64,000 nt of DNA from an uncultured Hyphomonas sp. (lineage in GTDB: Bacteria; Pseudomonadota; Alphaproteobacteria; Caulobacterales; Hyphomonadaceae). The position numbers and the translations under genes were made by a program. The stretch covers positions 682,001 to 746,000 of the forward strand of contig NZ_OY782759.1 in NCBI RefSeq assembly GCF_963678195.1, given 5' to 3'. Position 1 is the first letter of the stretch, and the number at the start of each line of letters is the position of its first letter. The notes beneath the pieces are model-generated. The model was not told the DNA's origin. It searched no databases and saw only the letters and a list, made by a program, of their open reading frames with translations. Shown here in pieces: positions 18,601-27,122 of this stretch.

Positions 18601-20394
18601 GCATTCAACCACATGCATGTCTTTGTCGATCCGGACCCGGTCGATTCCGCGAAGAACCTCGCCGAGCGCCAGCGCCTGTTCGACCTGCCGCAATCGAGCT
18701 GGGAAGATTATGATACCAGCCTCATTTCCGAAGGCGGCGGCGTGTTTGCCCGGTCTGCCAAGTCGATCAAGCTGAGCGATGAGATCAAGTCACTGACAGG
18801 CCTCAGCGCGGATGAGGTCACGCCCGACCAGCTGATCCACGCCTTGCTGAAGACGCAGGCAGACCTGCTCTGGTTCGGCGGCATCGGCACGTATGTGAAG
18901 TCCGACAAGGAAACCCATGGCGATGTGGGCGACCGCGCCAATGACGCGATCCGGGTCGATGCGCACAAGCTGCGCGTCCGGGTTGTGGGCGAGGGCGCCA
19001 ATCTCGGCCTGACGCAAGCTGCGCGGATCGAATTCGCGCTGGCAGGCGGACGGATCAACACCGACGCCATCGACAACTCTGCCGGCGTCGACTCCTCTGA
19101 CCACGAAGTGAATATCAAAATCCTCGCGGCAGATGCGATCCGGCTTGGCAAGCTGAAGGAAGAGGACCGCAACAGCCTGCTGGCCGAAATGACCGATGAT
19201 GTGGCCGCACACGTGCTGCGCCACAATTACGACCAGACGGCGGCACTGACGCTGGCGGAAGCGACCGTGAAACAGGACCATGAGGCGCTTGAGCGGCTTA
19301 TGGTGCATCTGGAAGACCGGGGTGTCCTGAACCGTGAACTGGAAGTGCTGCCCGATACCGGCGACATGAAAATGCGCGCCGATCAGGGGCAGGGGCTGAC
19401 CAGGCCGGAACTTGCCGTGGTGCTTGCCTGGTCGAAGATCACCCTGTTCGACGATCTTGTTGCCTCTGACCTTCCGGATGATCCCTTCTTTGAGGATGTC
19501 CTCAAGGCGTACTTCCCGAGCCCGATCGATGCATTCGGCGAGGCGATGGACGCCCACCGCCTGAAGCGGGAAATCATCGCCACGGTCCTCGCCAACCGGT
19601 CTCTGGATATGGGCGGGCCGGTGACGATCTTCCGTATGCGGGAGATGACCGACACGACCGATATGGCAGCCATTGTCCGCGGTCTGGAGGCGGCCCGTGT
19701 CGTGCTGGACTTCGATGGCTTCCAGCGGGAAGTCGACGCCCTCGACAATGTCGTCCATGCCGATGTCCAGACGGATCTGCGCCTTCTGGCCGCTCAGGCG
19801 ATGAGTGCGGCTGCGGCCTGGTTCGTGACATCCATGCCGAAAGGCACACTGAAGGACCTGGTCGATGCCACGCATGCGCCGCTGAATGAGTTCAAGGCCG
19901 CGCTGGCGGACATTCACACGCATTTCCCGGCCGCGCAGATCGAACGGTCCACGCGTACGCTGATGCGCCGCGGCGCACCGGAGGAACTGGCGCGCTGGGC
20001 CTCGGCCATGAGCCTGTTCGCCCAGGGCCTAGTGGTTGTCGATCTCGCCCGGTCCACCGGCAAGACTGTGCCGGAGGCGGGGGAATGCTTCTTCCAGATC
20101 GGGGAGGCGCTGCGCCTCGACCGGCTTCGCGTGTCGGCGCTGGACGGCCTTGCCAAGGCCGGCTTCTGGGACCGTGTCGCAGGCCGCCGCCTGATTGTGG
20201 AACTGGTTCAGACCCAGGCCGATGCAGCGCGCGATGCGCTGGCTGTCGGCGGGGCAGGGCCATGGCTTTCCCACCATCAGGAAGGCCGCCGCGACATGCT
20301 GGCGACGCTGGCTGAGCTCGGCAAGGAAAAGGCATGGAGCTTTGCGAAGTTCGCGCTCGCCGCCGATGCGGTGCGCCACTTCATGAAACGCTAG
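15667..20394 (+). CDS. gdhB: NAD-specific glutamate dehydrogenase, large GDH-180 type
   Basis: A 1575-residue protein matching the length of the giant bacterial NAD-glutamate dehydrogenases, which deaminate glutamate to 2-oxoglutarate and ammonia for amino-acid catabolism. The N-terminal 700 residues are the regulatory extension (LEWLTKNHFVFLGCREY is characteristic). The catalytic core follows with GPVARGGLRWSDRAADYRTE, VPVGSKGGFYPKQLPDR (substrate-binding lysines) and the dinucleotide-binding region with VIGVGDMSGDVFGNGM. The C-terminal extension is all-alpha. The gene stands alone between an intrinsic terminator and a convergent peptidase gene. Confidence 0.96.
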   Translation: MNNQTAAADPLDQVLTQVRLESGNEDLSGLEPADIERLARGLWSWAAELPAGEQKVRILADAEGASGKLGRSILETASPDMPFLVDSLLGECADQGFEVRTLFHPVVRLTDGRMISVIQIHLPRLTDREAARLEEGARKTLKDAAQAVADFKPMKERMREEIRRLSVLEEPRHADTHEAVAFLEWLTKNHFVFLGCREYRFETDSEGRVLPEEPIMIEGSNLGLLRDEDLNVLSRDAEPLVLTPGIGELLEEPFPLIVAKSTLISRIHRRVACDYVGVKQYDEQGRVNGEVRFLGLFTAEAYDETARSIPFIRRRVLKVIASSGATPGGHTEKAIANLLETWPRDELFQTGSKVLAPMIMGALHLIGRPRTRLFLRRDQFDRFASAIVYVPREAYDTTLRERITETLERAYNGHLIRFQPYFDTGPLARVHFQIAIDRSHPEPDVEELEAEITRLARTWDQALREAMMQADFDPADAEGARTFIGAFNAAYREAFTPEEAMRDVAMMARLSSGAPIVARAYRAGQEDADKIRVKIYSRNGSIPLSRCVPVFEKMGLFAAFETGYPIRPTEPPVPGAPDVYWVHDLSMRTENAASIDLDEVARRLEDAFVAVWSGYAENDGFNRLILSAGATWREAALIRTLCAYRRQTGLDQPQDVQEAALARYPQLTRQLIELFACRFDPAKDLSLRQREEACREICGRIETSLRDVSALADDQVLRRLTDLILGVQRTNFYQAAADGGPHSFVSLKIASRVLREIPEPKPFREIYMSSPKVEGVHLRFGPVARGGLRWSDRAADYRTEVLGLVKAQQVKNAVIVPVGSKGGFYPKQLPDRSDRNAWFEAGREAYKEFITALLELTDNLVDGEVVHPADTVIWDGEDPYLVVAADKGTATFSDTANAISLAKGHWLGDAFASGGSAGYDHKKMGITARGAWEAVKRHFREMGKDIQTEPFTVIGVGDMSGDVFGNGMLLSPEIRLVAAFNHMHVFVDPDPVDSAKNLAERQRLFDLPQSSWEDYDTSLISEGGGVFARSAKSIKLSDEIKSLTGLSADEVTPDQLIHALLKTQADLLWFGGIGTYVKSDKETHGDVGDRANDAIRVDAHKLRVRVVGEGANLGLTQAARIEFALAGGRINTDAIDNSAGVDSSDHEVNIKILAADAIRLGKLKEEDRNSLLAEMTDDVAAHVLRHNYDQTAALTLAEATVKQDHEALERLMVHLEDRGVLNRELEVLPDTGDMKMRADQGQGLTRPELAVVLAWSKITLFDDLVASDLPDDPFFEDVLKAYFPSPIDAFGEAMDAHRLKREIIATVLANRSLDMGGPVTIFRMREMTDTTDMAAIVRGLEAARVVLDFDGFQREVDALDNVVHADVQTDLRLLAAQAMSAAAAWFVTSMPKGTLKDLVDATHAPLNEFKAALADIHTHFPAAQIERSTRTLMRRGAPEELARWASAMSLFAQGLVVVDLARSTGKTVPEAGECFFQIGEALRLDRLRVSALDGLAKAGFWDRVAGRRLIVELVQTQADAARDALAVGGAGPWLSHHQEGRRDMLATLAELGKEKAWSFAKFALAADAVRHFMKR

Positions 20395-20434
20395 AAAAAA
20401 ATGGTCCCGCACCGGAGGATGTCCGGTGCGGGAC
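20394..20434 (-). terminator. Leftward intrinsic terminator between gdhB and the M1 peptidase
   Basis: A perfect 13-bp stem, GTCCCGCACCGGA (20404-20416) and TCCGGTGCGGGAC (20422-20434), with a 5-nt loop. On the minus strand it is followed by a run of eight T (20401-20394), so it terminates the leftward M1 aminopeptidase transcript. The T run overlaps the last base of the gdhB stop codon. The hairpin may also slow rightward transcription, but there is no T tail on that side. Confidence 0.92.
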
Positions 20435-20441
20435 AGTTTCA

Positions 20442-23171
20442 TCAATCTTCCGAGAAAACAGCCTTGATGCTGTCAGCTGTGCTGGCCTTCTCGGCGCTGC
20501 ACAGCTCGCCGCGCTCGACGCCCTGCTTGAGGGAGCGTTCATAGCCGGGGATCAGGTCTGCCTGGCTTTCAAAGAAGGCCTTTGCGTCCGCGACGTCTTC
20601 AGCGGTGCAGAAATAGCCGGTGACGCTCGCGGTCTGCGGTTTGCGGATCGACGGGATCTTCGCGACGATGGAGGCGAAATTTGTTTTCATCATCGGCCAG
20701 ATCGCCGGGCGGACTTCCGAATTGGCCAGCGCGGCGCGATAGATCGTGTAGAGCTCATTGCCCGAGATCTCGTCGCCAAGGGCGCGCTTGAACAGGTCGG
20801 TCGCGACCGCTTCCGATCCGTTGCCCGCGAGGGCTGCCAGAATGGTGGCACGTTCCGTCTGGTTCTGCGATGCAAGGACATAGGCGAGGGCGCCCTCATA
20901 GAAGGCCTGTCCCTGATCCTTCACGCCGATGGCGACCGCGGCACCGAGGTCTGCGGCGGGCAGGGCCGATGGGTCCGCATCCTGACCGATCCCGAGATAG
21001 GCTTTTGCCTGCCCGGCGAAGGCGGCCCGGTCGTCGGCCCGGTTGCCCTCGTTCAGGAGAAGGTTCCAGAGTTTCGGTGCTAGCAGACGTTCAGACGTGG
21101 TCAGAGCCGTGGCCGGGCGGTCGAACAGGTATTCGCCGACAGGGCCGTAATTCGCTTCGACCCAATCGGCCAGTTTGGCCTTGCCGTCCTTGTCGAGCGA
21201 GGCTTTCAGTGTTCCGATCATATCGATCGACGTGCTGATCGCGGGAGCCGATCCGGTCGTCGCGGCTTCCAGCCCGGCCACCATGTCTGCGGCGCTGACT
21301 TTGCCGGCGCTGAAGCCGGCATTGATGGAATCGGTCAGCATCATCTGTTCGGCTGGCTTGAGAGACGCATAGTTCTCACGCAGTGCCGCGGCATTGCCGG
21401 CATCGGTGACAAAGCGCCAATAGCCGGCGCCGCCCGCATTCGGCATCACCCAGTCCGGGCAGCTATCCAGCGCAATCGTGCTGGACTTGCCGGACAGCAT
21501 CTGCCGGACGATGTGATCGCCGGATGCGTCATGCACGCGGGCCGCAAACGGGATTTCCCAGGTCTGGGCTTCGGTGTCGATGGCCGACCCGAGCGGCGCG
21601 TAGCGGCTTTGCGTGATAGCCAGTTCACCGGTCCTGCCGGTGCAGCTGACCTGCACGTCCAGGAATGGAATACCCGGCTGGGCAATGAAGGAGGTGAAAG
21701 ACGACACGACCTCCGGCTGGCCGGATCCGTCAGCAAGGCTCTGCATGAAGTCCTCGGCCGTGGCGACATCATCCTCGAAGCGGCGCATGTACAGGCGCAA
21801 GCCATCGCGGAACGCGTCCTCGCCGAGATAGGTCTCGAACATGTTCAGTACGCTGCCGCCCTTGCGGTAGGTGATGGAGTCGAACGCATCATTGATGTCG
21901 CCATTCGTCCGGATCGGGTTCCGGATCTGGCGGGTCGAAGCAAGGCTGTCGGTCGGCATGGCCGTCAGGCTGGACTGGATCGGAGCCAGGTCCCATTCCC
22001 CGTCCGGATCGATGCCGTTCATCGTCTTGGAACTGATCCAGGTCGCGAAGGCTTCGTTCAGCCAGATGTCATTCCACCAGGCCGGGGTGACGAGGTTGCC
22101 GAACCATTGGTGGCCGAGCTCGTGCGCATGCGTGTTGAAGATGGCGCGCCGGCGGGCGAGCGACGTGCGGTCGTCGATCAGCAAGGCACTTTCGCGGTAG
22201 ACGATGGCACCGGCATTTTCCATCGCGCCATAGGCAAAGTCTGCGGCGGCGATCAGGTCGAGTTTTCCATAAGGATAGGGATAGTCGAAATAGGCTTCCT
22301 GCCACTCGACCATTTCATCGGTTATGCTCAGCGCATCGACGAGTTTCTCGCCTTTTCCGGCGGCCGCGAACCCGCGCAGCGGCACCGGCTCTGCCCGGAC
22401 TTCCGTCGCCGGGATCGGCTCTGCGATCACCTCGTCATAGGGGCCGACCATCAGGGCAACGAGATAGGACTGGATCGGACGCGTCGTTGCAAAGCTGTGG
22501 CGGACCATGCCGTTGCCGAGGTCTTCAGAGCCGGCCTCCGCCCCGTTTGCGGTCACCTCCATGCCTTCCGGCGCGGTGACCGTCAGCGTGTAGGGCGTCT
22601 TGAAGCGCGGTTCGTCGAAGGAGGGGAACATGCGGCGGGCATCGATCGGCTCCATCTGCGTGACGAGATAGGGGAGGCCGGCCTGTTCCACCTTGTAAAG
22701 CCCGGCGAGGTTGAGATTGTAAGGCGCTTCATAGTCGATCACGAGTGTCGCCGGGCCGGCAGGAAGCGGCGCGGCAAAGTCGATGCGGGAGACGCCATCG
22801 GCGGCTTCATCCCCGGTGAATGTAGCAGCGATCTCCATCCCGTCCGGCAGCACAGCCTTTACGGAGGAAACGACCGGGCCAAGCGCATGCATCCAGATGC
22901 GGGCGTGGGGCTTTTCCAGTGCCAGGTCGATTTCCTCATGTCCGGTGAAGCTTGCCGCGTTCGGGTCGGTGACCAGGTCCAGCCGGTAGGCCGTCGGGCG
23001 GACACCTTCAGGCAGCTGGCCGGTCGGCGCTTCGGCCTGGAGCACCGGCGCCTGCATTGGCGCAGCGGCTTCCGCGGCAGCGATCTCGGTATCAGCCGGC
23101 GTGCTGCAGGCGGAAAGCAGGACAAAAGAAGCGGCACCTGTGAGGAGAGCGGTCGCAAGTCTGGATTTCAT
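20442..23171 (-). CDS. M1 family zinc aminopeptidase lipoprotein
   Basis: A 909-residue M1 metallopeptidase. The zinc site is HELGHQWFGN (HExxH, around residue 350) with the third ligand in WLNEAFATW 18 residues later, and the substrate-binding GAMENAG motif lies upstream. It starts with a lipoprotein signal peptide whose lipobox is LLSAC (cysteine 22), so it is predicted to be anchored in the envelope and exported, unlike cytoplasmic PepN. The C-terminal ERAP-like domain is complete. It trims N-terminal residues from peptides, probably for nutrient uptake. Monocistronic, closed by its own terminator. Confidence 0.94.
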   Translation of the reverse strand: MKSRLATALLTGAASFVLLSACSTPADTEIAAAEAAAPMQAPVLQAEAPTGQLPEGVRPTAYRLDLVTDPNAASFTGHEEIDLALEKPHARIWMHALGPVVSSVKAVLPDGMEIAATFTGDEAADGVSRIDFAAPLPAGPATLVIDYEAPYNLNLAGLYKVEQAGLPYLVTQMEPIDARRMFPSFDEPRFKTPYTLTVTAPEGMEVTANGAEAGSEDLGNGMVRHSFATTRPIQSYLVALMVGPYDEVIAEPIPATEVRAEPVPLRGFAAAGKGEKLVDALSITDEMVEWQEAYFDYPYPYGKLDLIAAADFAYGAMENAGAIVYRESALLIDDRTSLARRRAIFNTHAHELGHQWFGNLVTPAWWNDIWLNEAFATWISSKTMNGIDPDGEWDLAPIQSSLTAMPTDSLASTRQIRNPIRTNGDINDAFDSITYRKGGSVLNMFETYLGEDAFRDGLRLYMRRFEDDVATAEDFMQSLADGSGQPEVVSSFTSFIAQPGIPFLDVQVSCTGRTGELAITQSRYAPLGSAIDTEAQTWEIPFAARVHDASGDHIVRQMLSGKSSTIALDSCPDWVMPNAGGAGYWRFVTDAGNAAALRENYASLKPAEQMMLTDSINAGFSAGKVSAADMVAGLEAATTGSAPAISTSIDMIGTLKASLDKDGKAKLADWVEANYGPVGEYLFDRPATALTTSERLLAPKLWNLLLNEGNRADDRAAFAGQAKAYLGIGQDADPSALPAADLGAAVAIGVKDQGQAFYEGALAYVLASQNQTERATILAALAGNGSEAVATDLFKRALGDEISGNELYTIYRAALANSEVRPAIWPMMKTNFASIVAKIPSIRKPQTASVTGYFCTAEDVADAKAFFESQADLIPGYERSLKQGVERGELCSAEKASTADSIKAVFSED

Positions 23172-23293
23172 GGGAGGATCTCTTTGGTGAATATTCAGGC
23201 CTTTTTTGAACCACAGCTTTTTCCGTTCGGATAGACGTTCTTTACTCCTCTGGATTAACTATCGTGTGACGACAGCCTGGGGGCTTGCAGCCC

Positions 23294-23968
23294 ATGATCA
23301 GACTTTATCACTGGAACCTTGATCCGGCCGGACGGCTGGTCCGCCTTTGCCTCGCCGAGAAGGGGCTGGGATTTGAGACCGTGGAGTCCGCACCCTGGTC
23401 GCCGCATCCGGACCTGAAACTGCTCGGTCCCGGCGCTGTTGCCCCGGCGCTGTTACAGGATGGGACGGGCGGCCGTATCGTGGCGGTGGGGACGCGGGCA
23501 ATCTGCGAATTCCTCGAGGAGTCGGTCGAAGGCCAGCACCTGCTGCCGCTGCATCCCGGCCAGAGGGCCGAAGCGCGGCGCCTCTGGGCCTGGGTCGAGG
23601 AGGGCTTCGAGGAGGTCACCGACAAGCTGCTGACCGAGCGGGTGATGCAGTGGGTCCGGCGTGACCGCCAGCCGGATTCCGAAAAGCTCCGCCGGGGTGC
23701 CCACACGCTGCGCGGGCGGCTGACCTTCCTGAATGCGCTGGTCGAGACGCATGGGTTCATTGCCGGGCGGGACCTGACGCTGGCAGACCTTGCGGCCGCG
23801 GCGCACCTCTCGGCCTGCGATTATTTCGGTGACGTGGAATGGGCCGCCGTGCCGGACCTGCGCACCTGGTATGCGCGGCTGAAATCACGGCCGAGCTTCC
23901 GTCCGCTGCTTGCCGACCGGCTGGATGCCGTGCGACCGTCTCCGCACTATGCCGACCTTGATTTCTGA
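23294..23968 (+). CDS. Glutathione S-transferase family protein
   Basis: A 224-residue GST. The thioredoxin-like N-terminal domain (1-80) begins MIRLYHWNLDPAGRLVRLCLAEKG-like and the all-helical C-terminal domain contains GFIAGRDLTLADLAAAAHLS, the family N-capping and Asp motif. The usual catalytic Ser/Cys after the first strand is replaced by a NLDPAGR loop, so activity is uncertain. The ATG at 23294 was preferred to a TTG 9 bp upstream. Its 3' end overlaps queG by 20 bp. Confidence 0.87.
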   Translation: MIRLYHWNLDPAGRLVRLCLAEKGLGFETVESAPWSPHPDLKLLGPGAVAPALLQDGTGGRIVAVGTRAICEFLEESVEGQHLLPLHPGQRAEARRLWAWVEEGFEEVTDKLLTERVMQWVRRDRQPDSEKLRRGAHTLRGRLTFLNALVETHGFIAGRDLTLADLAAAAHLSACDYFGDVEWAAVPDLRTWYARLKSRPSFRPLLADRLDAVRPSPHYADLDF

Positions 23969-25082
23969 TCCGGCGGGCCGCGCCGAATTTGCCAGACAGC
24001 ACGCCCTGACGCTCGGCTTCGATGCGGTCGGCATTGCGCGGGCCGATGAAGCCTGGGCGGCGTCTGAGCGGCTGGAGGCGTTCGTCGAGGCCGGCCATCA
24101 TGGCTCGATGGAGTGGATGGAGACGACGCTGGAACGGCGCCGCACACCGGTTTCTATGTGGGAGGGTGCAAAATCCGCCATCACCGTTGCCCTGAATTAT
24201 GGTCCCGATCACGACCCGATGGAGACGCTGAAGCAGCGCGAGGCGGGGAACATCTCTGTCTATGCGCGGGGGAGGGATTATCACGATACGCTGAAATCCC
24301 GCCTGAAACAGCTCGCCCGGGAGTTCGTGGCGAAGACCGGCGCGGAGGTGAAAGTCTTTGTCGATACCGCCCCGCTAATGGAGAAGCCGCTGGCCGCGAA
24401 GGCCGGGCTTGGCTGGCAGGGCAAGCACACGAACCTTGTCAGCCGGGAGCTGGGCTCCTGGTTCTTCCTCGGCGTGATGCTGACCGATGCGGAACTCCCC
24501 CCTGATACGCCGGAGACAGACCATTGCGGCAGCTGCCGGAACTGCCTCGACATCTGTCCGACCAAGGCTTTCCCTGCGCCATACCAGCTCGATGCGCGGC
24601 GGTGCATTTCGTATCTCACCATCGAGCACAAAGGCCCGATCCCGGAGGAATTCCGCGCGGCGATGGGCAACCGGATATATGGCTGTGACGATTGTCTCGC
24701 CGTCTGCCCGTGGAACAAGTTCGCCAGCGCAGCCAGCGAAGCGGCCTTCCATGCGCGGGCCGAGCTGAAGCTGCCGGGCCTCGACGAACTCGCGGCACTG
24801 GACGATGCGACCTTCCGCGAAGTCTTCTCCGGATCGCCCATCAAGCGGATCGGGCGGGACCGGTTTGTGCGCAATGTCTGCATCGCGATTGGGAACTCCG
24901 GCGCCTCCCGGTTCGTTCCGCAGCTTGAAGGTCTGACGCGGGATGCGTCTGCGCTGGTGCGCGGGGCGGCTGCATGGGCCCTCTTGCAACTGGATGCGGA
25001 GCGGTTCTCTCTCGCGCGGGCGCAGAACGCGTCCGGGGAAACAGACCCCGATGTGCTGAGGGAATGGAACAGAGGCGCATGA
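23949..25082 (+). CDS. queG: Epoxyqueuosine reductase
   Basis: A 377-residue cobalamin-dependent Fe-S enzyme for the last step of queuosine tRNA modification, reducing epoxyqueuosine to queuosine. The two ferredoxin-like [4Fe-4S] motifs are visible: CGSCRNCLDICPTKAF (about residue 192) and CDDCLAVCPWNKF (about 245). Upstream are the family stretches RGRDYHDTLKSRLKQL and PLAAKAGLGWQGKHTNL. A HEAT-like C-terminal part ends the protein. The start at 23949 overlaps the GST gene; the stop overlaps the start of the transglycosylase gene. Confidence 0.95.
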   Translation: MPTLISDPAGRAEFARQHALTLGFDAVGIARADEAWAASERLEAFVEAGHHGSMEWMETTLERRRTPVSMWEGAKSAITVALNYGPDHDPMETLKQREAGNISVYARGRDYHDTLKSRLKQLAREFVAKTGAEVKVFVDTAPLMEKPLAAKAGLGWQGKHTNLVSRELGSWFFLGVMLTDAELPPDTPETDHCGSCRNCLDICPTKAFPAPYQLDARRCISYLTIEHKGPIPEEFRAAMGNRIYGCDDCLAVCPWNKFASAASEAAFHARAELKLPGLDELAALDDATFREVFSGSPIKRIGRDRFVRNVCIAIGNSGASRFVPQLEGLTRDASALVRGAAAWALLQLDAERFSLARAQNASGETDPDVLREWNRGA

Positions 25083-26161
25083 AGAAGAAGCCGCCAGCAA
25101 AGCCGCCAGAAAAGTCTCAGGGCCGCAGCCTGATGACCTATCTGGGCTGGGCCCTGAAATTCGCGCTCGGCCTGTTCGTGGGCGTGCATATCTATGCCCT
25201 CGTGCTGAAGGCGGCGCCGGTGCCCGGCACGGTGCTGATGATGCAGCGCGCGATTGGCGGCGAGCAGATCAAACGTAACCTGGTCTCCATCGACGATATT
25301 TCTCCCAATCTGGTCCTCGCGGTAATCGCGGCGGAGGACACGCGCTTCTGCCAGCATACCGGCGTTGACCCGGACGCGATCGAGCAGGCGATCAGCGACT
25401 ACAAGCAGGGCAAGGGCCTGCGCGGGGCCTCTACCATCACCCAGCAGACGGCGAAAAACGTCTTCCTCTGGAATGGTGGCGGTTTTGCCCGCAAGGCGGT
25501 CGAGGCCTGGTTTGCGACATTCATCGACGGCATGTGGGGCAAGCGCCGGGTGATGGAGGTCTATCTGAACGTCGCCGAATGGGGCGACGGGATTTTCGGG
25601 GCCGAGGCCGCGGCGCGCGCCCGGTTCGGCAAGTCGGCGGCGGACCTGACAGAGCGCGAAGCGGCGCTGCTGGCGGCTGTCCTGCCGAGCCCGAACAAAT
25701 GGCGCCTCGATCCGCCGGGGCCGTATGTCTCCAAACGCGCCAGCACGCTGCAGGCCCGTATGCGGGTGGTCCGTTCCGAAGGCCTCGCGGCCTGTGTGCT
25801 GGACGGGCAGGCGGTGCGCCGCTCTGCACCGAAACGTCCGGCAGAGCCGGCGCCTGTCGCGCCGCAGGAGACCCGCCCCGAGGTCCAGCCGGAAACGCCC
25901 GCTGCGCGGCCCTCCCTGCCGGACCTGCCGCCGCCACCGGAAGAGGGGGCTGATGACGCGCAGGATGGGGCGGTGACGGAGACGCCGGATGAGTTCGACA
26001 ATTTCCTTCAGGATGCCGAGGACCGGTTCCGCGAGCAGGAGACACCGCCCGCGCCTGCACCTGCTGCAGACCCGGCCCCGGAACCGGACAGCACAGATCC
26101 GGGTGAAGCACCAAGTTCCGGCCCGGCCGACCTGCGCCCGAAGCCACTGGAGCCGGAATAG
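25079..26161 (+). CDS. mtgA: Monofunctional peptidoglycan transglycosylase (MtgA-like) with long acidic Pro-rich tail
   Basis: A 360-residue GT51 glycosyltransferase. A membrane anchor lies at about residues 20-45. The catalytic glutamate is E86 in AAEDTRF, followed by GASTITQQTAKN (116-127) and KRRVMEVYLNVAEWG. It polymerises lipid II glycan strands in the periplasm. Typical MtgA proteins end near residue 235-250; here about 110 extra residues rich in Pro, Glu, Asp and Ala follow (for example LPDLPPPPEEGADD). No transpeptidase domain follows, so this is not a class A PBP. ATG overlaps the queG stop (ATGA). Confidence 0.93.
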   Translation: MKKKPPAKPPEKSQGRSLMTYLGWALKFALGLFVGVHIYALVLKAAPVPGTVLMMQRAIGGEQIKRNLVSIDDISPNLVLAVIAAEDTRFCQHTGVDPDAIEQAISDYKQGKGLRGASTITQQTAKNVFLWNGGGFARKAVEAWFATFIDGMWGKRRVMEVYLNVAEWGDGIFGAEAAARARFGKSAADLTEREAALLAAVLPSPNKWRLDPPGPYVSKRASTLQARMRVVRSEGLAACVLDGQAVRRSAPKRPAEPAPVAPQETRPEVQPETPAARPSLPDLPPPPEEGADDAQDGAVTETPDEFDNFLQDAEDRFREQETPPAPAPAADPAPEPDSTDPGEAPSSGPADLRPKPLEPE

Positions 26162-26230
26162 GCGCCAGCACGTGCGACGCCCGTGAAGGCGCTTTGTGGG
26201 TGAGCTGAATTTTCAGGTCAGGTCCGCCGG

Positions 26231-26617
26231 TCAGGTTTCCGGCAGAGGCAAGTCCCATCTCGCGCAGCCTTGCGAAGACAAGCGAACACGTTGCGTTTGC
26301 CCGAGCGAGGGCGTGGGGATTGCGCGCAGCGTGCGCAAGTGTTCTGGCACCGCCATCCGCCCGTCGCACGCGGCGGCCAGACGGGCGGAGGCATGCGCCG
26401 CGGGTTTCAGGATCGCGTGATCTTTCTTCTGTCCGGGGATCCAGTCGATCCGGACCAGATAGACCCGCAAATTCGGCGTCAGGCTCCAGCGATACACGAC
26501 CCCGCGCCCATAGGCGACCCGGATCTGCGCGCGCAGCATCAGCACCTGGACCCAGATCAGGGGCCAGAGGAAGGTGAGCTGCGGCGGGAGCCAGGCGGGT
26601 GGATGAAAGAGTGACAT
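26231..26617 (-). CDS. Small protein of unknown function
   Basis: A 128-residue protein, not recognised. It begins MSLFHPPAWLPPQLTFLWPL and contains a hydrophobic segment (residues 9-28) followed by VVYRWSLTPNLRVYLVRIDW and a basic C-terminal half. Codon use looks normal for this genome, and the ATG at 26617 gives a sensible N-terminus. It is transcribed toward the mtgA gene and ends 70 bp from its stop. It could be a real peripheral membrane protein; no function is proposed. Confidence 0.55.
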   Translation of the reverse strand: MSLFHPPAWLPPQLTFLWPLIWVQVLMLRAQIRVAYGRGVVYRWSLTPNLRVYLVRIDWIPGQKKDHAILKPAAHASARLAAACDGRMAVPEHLRTLRAIPTPSLGQTQRVRLSSQGCARWDLPLPET

Positions 26618-26724
26618 GGCGGGGACTATACATCCGGACACGGAGGTGTCGGATAAGTTTGTTTTTGGGGCCGTGGTTGCTGCAGGATGGGGTGGGTCTT
26701 GTGGTGGATAAGCCCCCCTCCACG

Positions 26725-26963
26725 TGTCATCCCGGAAAGCGCGCAGCGCTTATCCGGGACCCTGTTTAAGGCTGCGCCCTTGCATCCCCCTCCGTCGCCT
26801 TCGGCGCCACCTCCCCCGCAAGCGGTGGAGGATGAAGGGCGGTGCGGGCGGTAGGGGCATCCTCCCTCGCTTGCGGGGGAGGTGGGCCGCGAAGCGGGTC
26901 GGAGGGGGCTGTTGCAGCCAGCGGGAAGGTCCCGGATATTTGCTGCGCAAATTCCGGGATGAC
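26725..26963. repeat. Nested inverted-repeat intergenic element (about 240 bp)
   Basis: The outer pair is 26725-26762 (TGTCATCCCGGAA...TATCCGGGACC) and its inverse at about 26926-26963. Each arm is itself imperfectly symmetric around GCGCAGC. The inner pair is about 26784-26833 (CCCCCTCCG...CACCTCCCCCGCAAGCG) and its inverse at about 26858-26909. The arms are similar rather than identical. This is the shape of a non-coding repeat family (REP/BIME or MITE-like) rather than a gene. No transposase is nearby and no clear target duplication was seen. Confidence 0.75.
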
Positions 26964-27065
26964 AGGGCCGTGCTTGGGAGTGACTGGCGGAGGATTACAT
27001 CCGTCTACGCCATGACCATGCATGACTGCCCATGACTATACCGGACTATAATGGACCAGATGTGC

Positions 27066-27093
27066 AAACGCCCCGGAACCTAAGTCCGGGGCG
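27066..27093 (-). terminator. Leftward terminator of the short-chain dehydrogenase gene
   Basis: CGCCCCGGA (27069-27077) and TCCGGGGCG (27085-27093) form a perfect 9-bp stem with a 7-nt loop, followed on the minus strand by TTT. It sits 30 bp after the stop of the leftward gene. The T tail is short, so efficiency is uncertain. Confidence 0.6.
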
Positions 27094-27122
27094 CGCAGGC
27101 ATGATCAGATCGGATCGCCGGA

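Larger units (their letters stand above)
26618..27122. other. Gene-free region holding a nested inverted-repeat element
   Basis: This 505-bp stretch has no convincing gene. Its main content is a 240-bp element made of two nested pairs of inverted repeats (26725-26963), listed separately. To the right is a short AT-richer spacer and then the terminator of the short-chain dehydrogenase gene at 27066-27093. A direct repeat GATCAGATCGG occurs at 27103-27113 and 27121-27131, the second copy overlapping the dehydrogenase stop codon. Confidence 0.7.

Noticed and set aside
21513-23234. A 573-codon plus-strand frame opposite the M1 aminopeptidase
   Set aside because: Runs across the whole peptidase N-terminus and promoter; no motif and no start signal.
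26725-26963. tRNA or structured RNA gene in the inverted-repeat element
   Set aside because: No cloverleaf features; symmetry extends over the whole 240 bp in nested pairs, which fits a repeat element better.
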